Source of the DNA: Cristatella mucedo
Taxonomy: Eukaryota > Bryozoa > Phylactolaemata > Cristatellidae
Length of the DNA stretch: 64,000 nucleotides
NCBI GenBank assembly: GCA_009760855.2
Contig: WPIO01000150.1
Span: 859,501 to 923,500 of the forward strand
Direction of reading: 5' to 3'
In this document: positions 63,888-64,000 of the stretch, one piece after another
Layout of the letters: every line of letters starts with the position of its first letter
Position numbering within the stretch: position 1 is the first letter of the stretch
Notes under the pieces: generated by a model
What the model was told of the DNA's origin: nothing
The model's input: only the letters and a program-made list of their open reading frames with translations
The model's database searches: none
Program-made: the position numbers and the translations under genes

Positions 63888-64000
63888 AGTTTGTCCGGAT
63901 TATTATTGTAAGGTAGTGCAAAAAATTATGCAAAAAAACTTGAAAGAAGCTCCAAATTTGGTAATCTTTTTAGGATCTGAGCCATTGCAGACAGTGCCAG

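Overview
This is animal nuclear DNA, not prokaryotic. Coding information lies in short exons with GT/AG borders. Most of the rest is decayed non-LTR retrotransposons, tRNA-derived SINEs, DNA transposons and microsatellites. The genes are metazoan: a fidgetin-like 1 AAA ATPase, an atypical nuclear I-kappa-B and a Cks cell-cycle subunit. The repeats (L2/CR1-type LINEs with ATT-rich tails, tRNA-headed SINEs, pogo-like and MADF-bearing DNA elements) suggest an invertebrate with a repeat-rich genome. I cannot name the phylum from this sequence.

Layout. 0-3.4 kb: a SINE, a Ty3/gypsy integrase remnant, a long GA microsatellite and unassigned GC-rich DNA. 3.46-19.5 kb, minus strand: FIGNL1, with eight defined AAA-domain exons, one supported N-terminal exon, and introns full of LINE, SINE, pogo and MADF elements. 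19.66-20.17 kb, plus strand: a divergent intact ORF of unknown family. 20.2-40.6 kb: a repeat desert with one long foldback element, several LINE and SINE copies and one candidate minus-strand exon. 40.64-41.26 kb: a CpG-rich promoter-like block. 40.82-47.67 kb, plus strand: a ten-exon gene whose exons add up to exactly 878 codons including the stop. It ends in an ankyrin domain of the I-kappa-B-zeta/BCL3 type. 47.7-54 kb: its 3' UTR, a broken ORF, LINE and MADF elements and a possible membrane-protein exon. 54.2 kb, minus strand: one exon of CKS1. 55-64 kb: LINE and SINE remnants and three weak ORFs.

The three recognised genes are not a pathway: homologous-recombination/AAA (FIGNL1), NF-kB transcriptional control (I-kappa-B-zeta-like) and CDK regulation (CKS1). 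They are ordinary chromosomal neighbours. The most notable structures are a GC-AG intron in FIGNL1, the complete phase-consistent I-kappa-B-zeta-like gene, a 934-bp foldback element sitting at a TTAA site inside a SINE, a SINE family carrying the same 3' tail as the local LINE, and two MADF-fragment elements with matching terminal inverted repeats. Repeat edges are approximate (about 10-20 bp) unless stated. All homology calls are from recognising motifs by eye.
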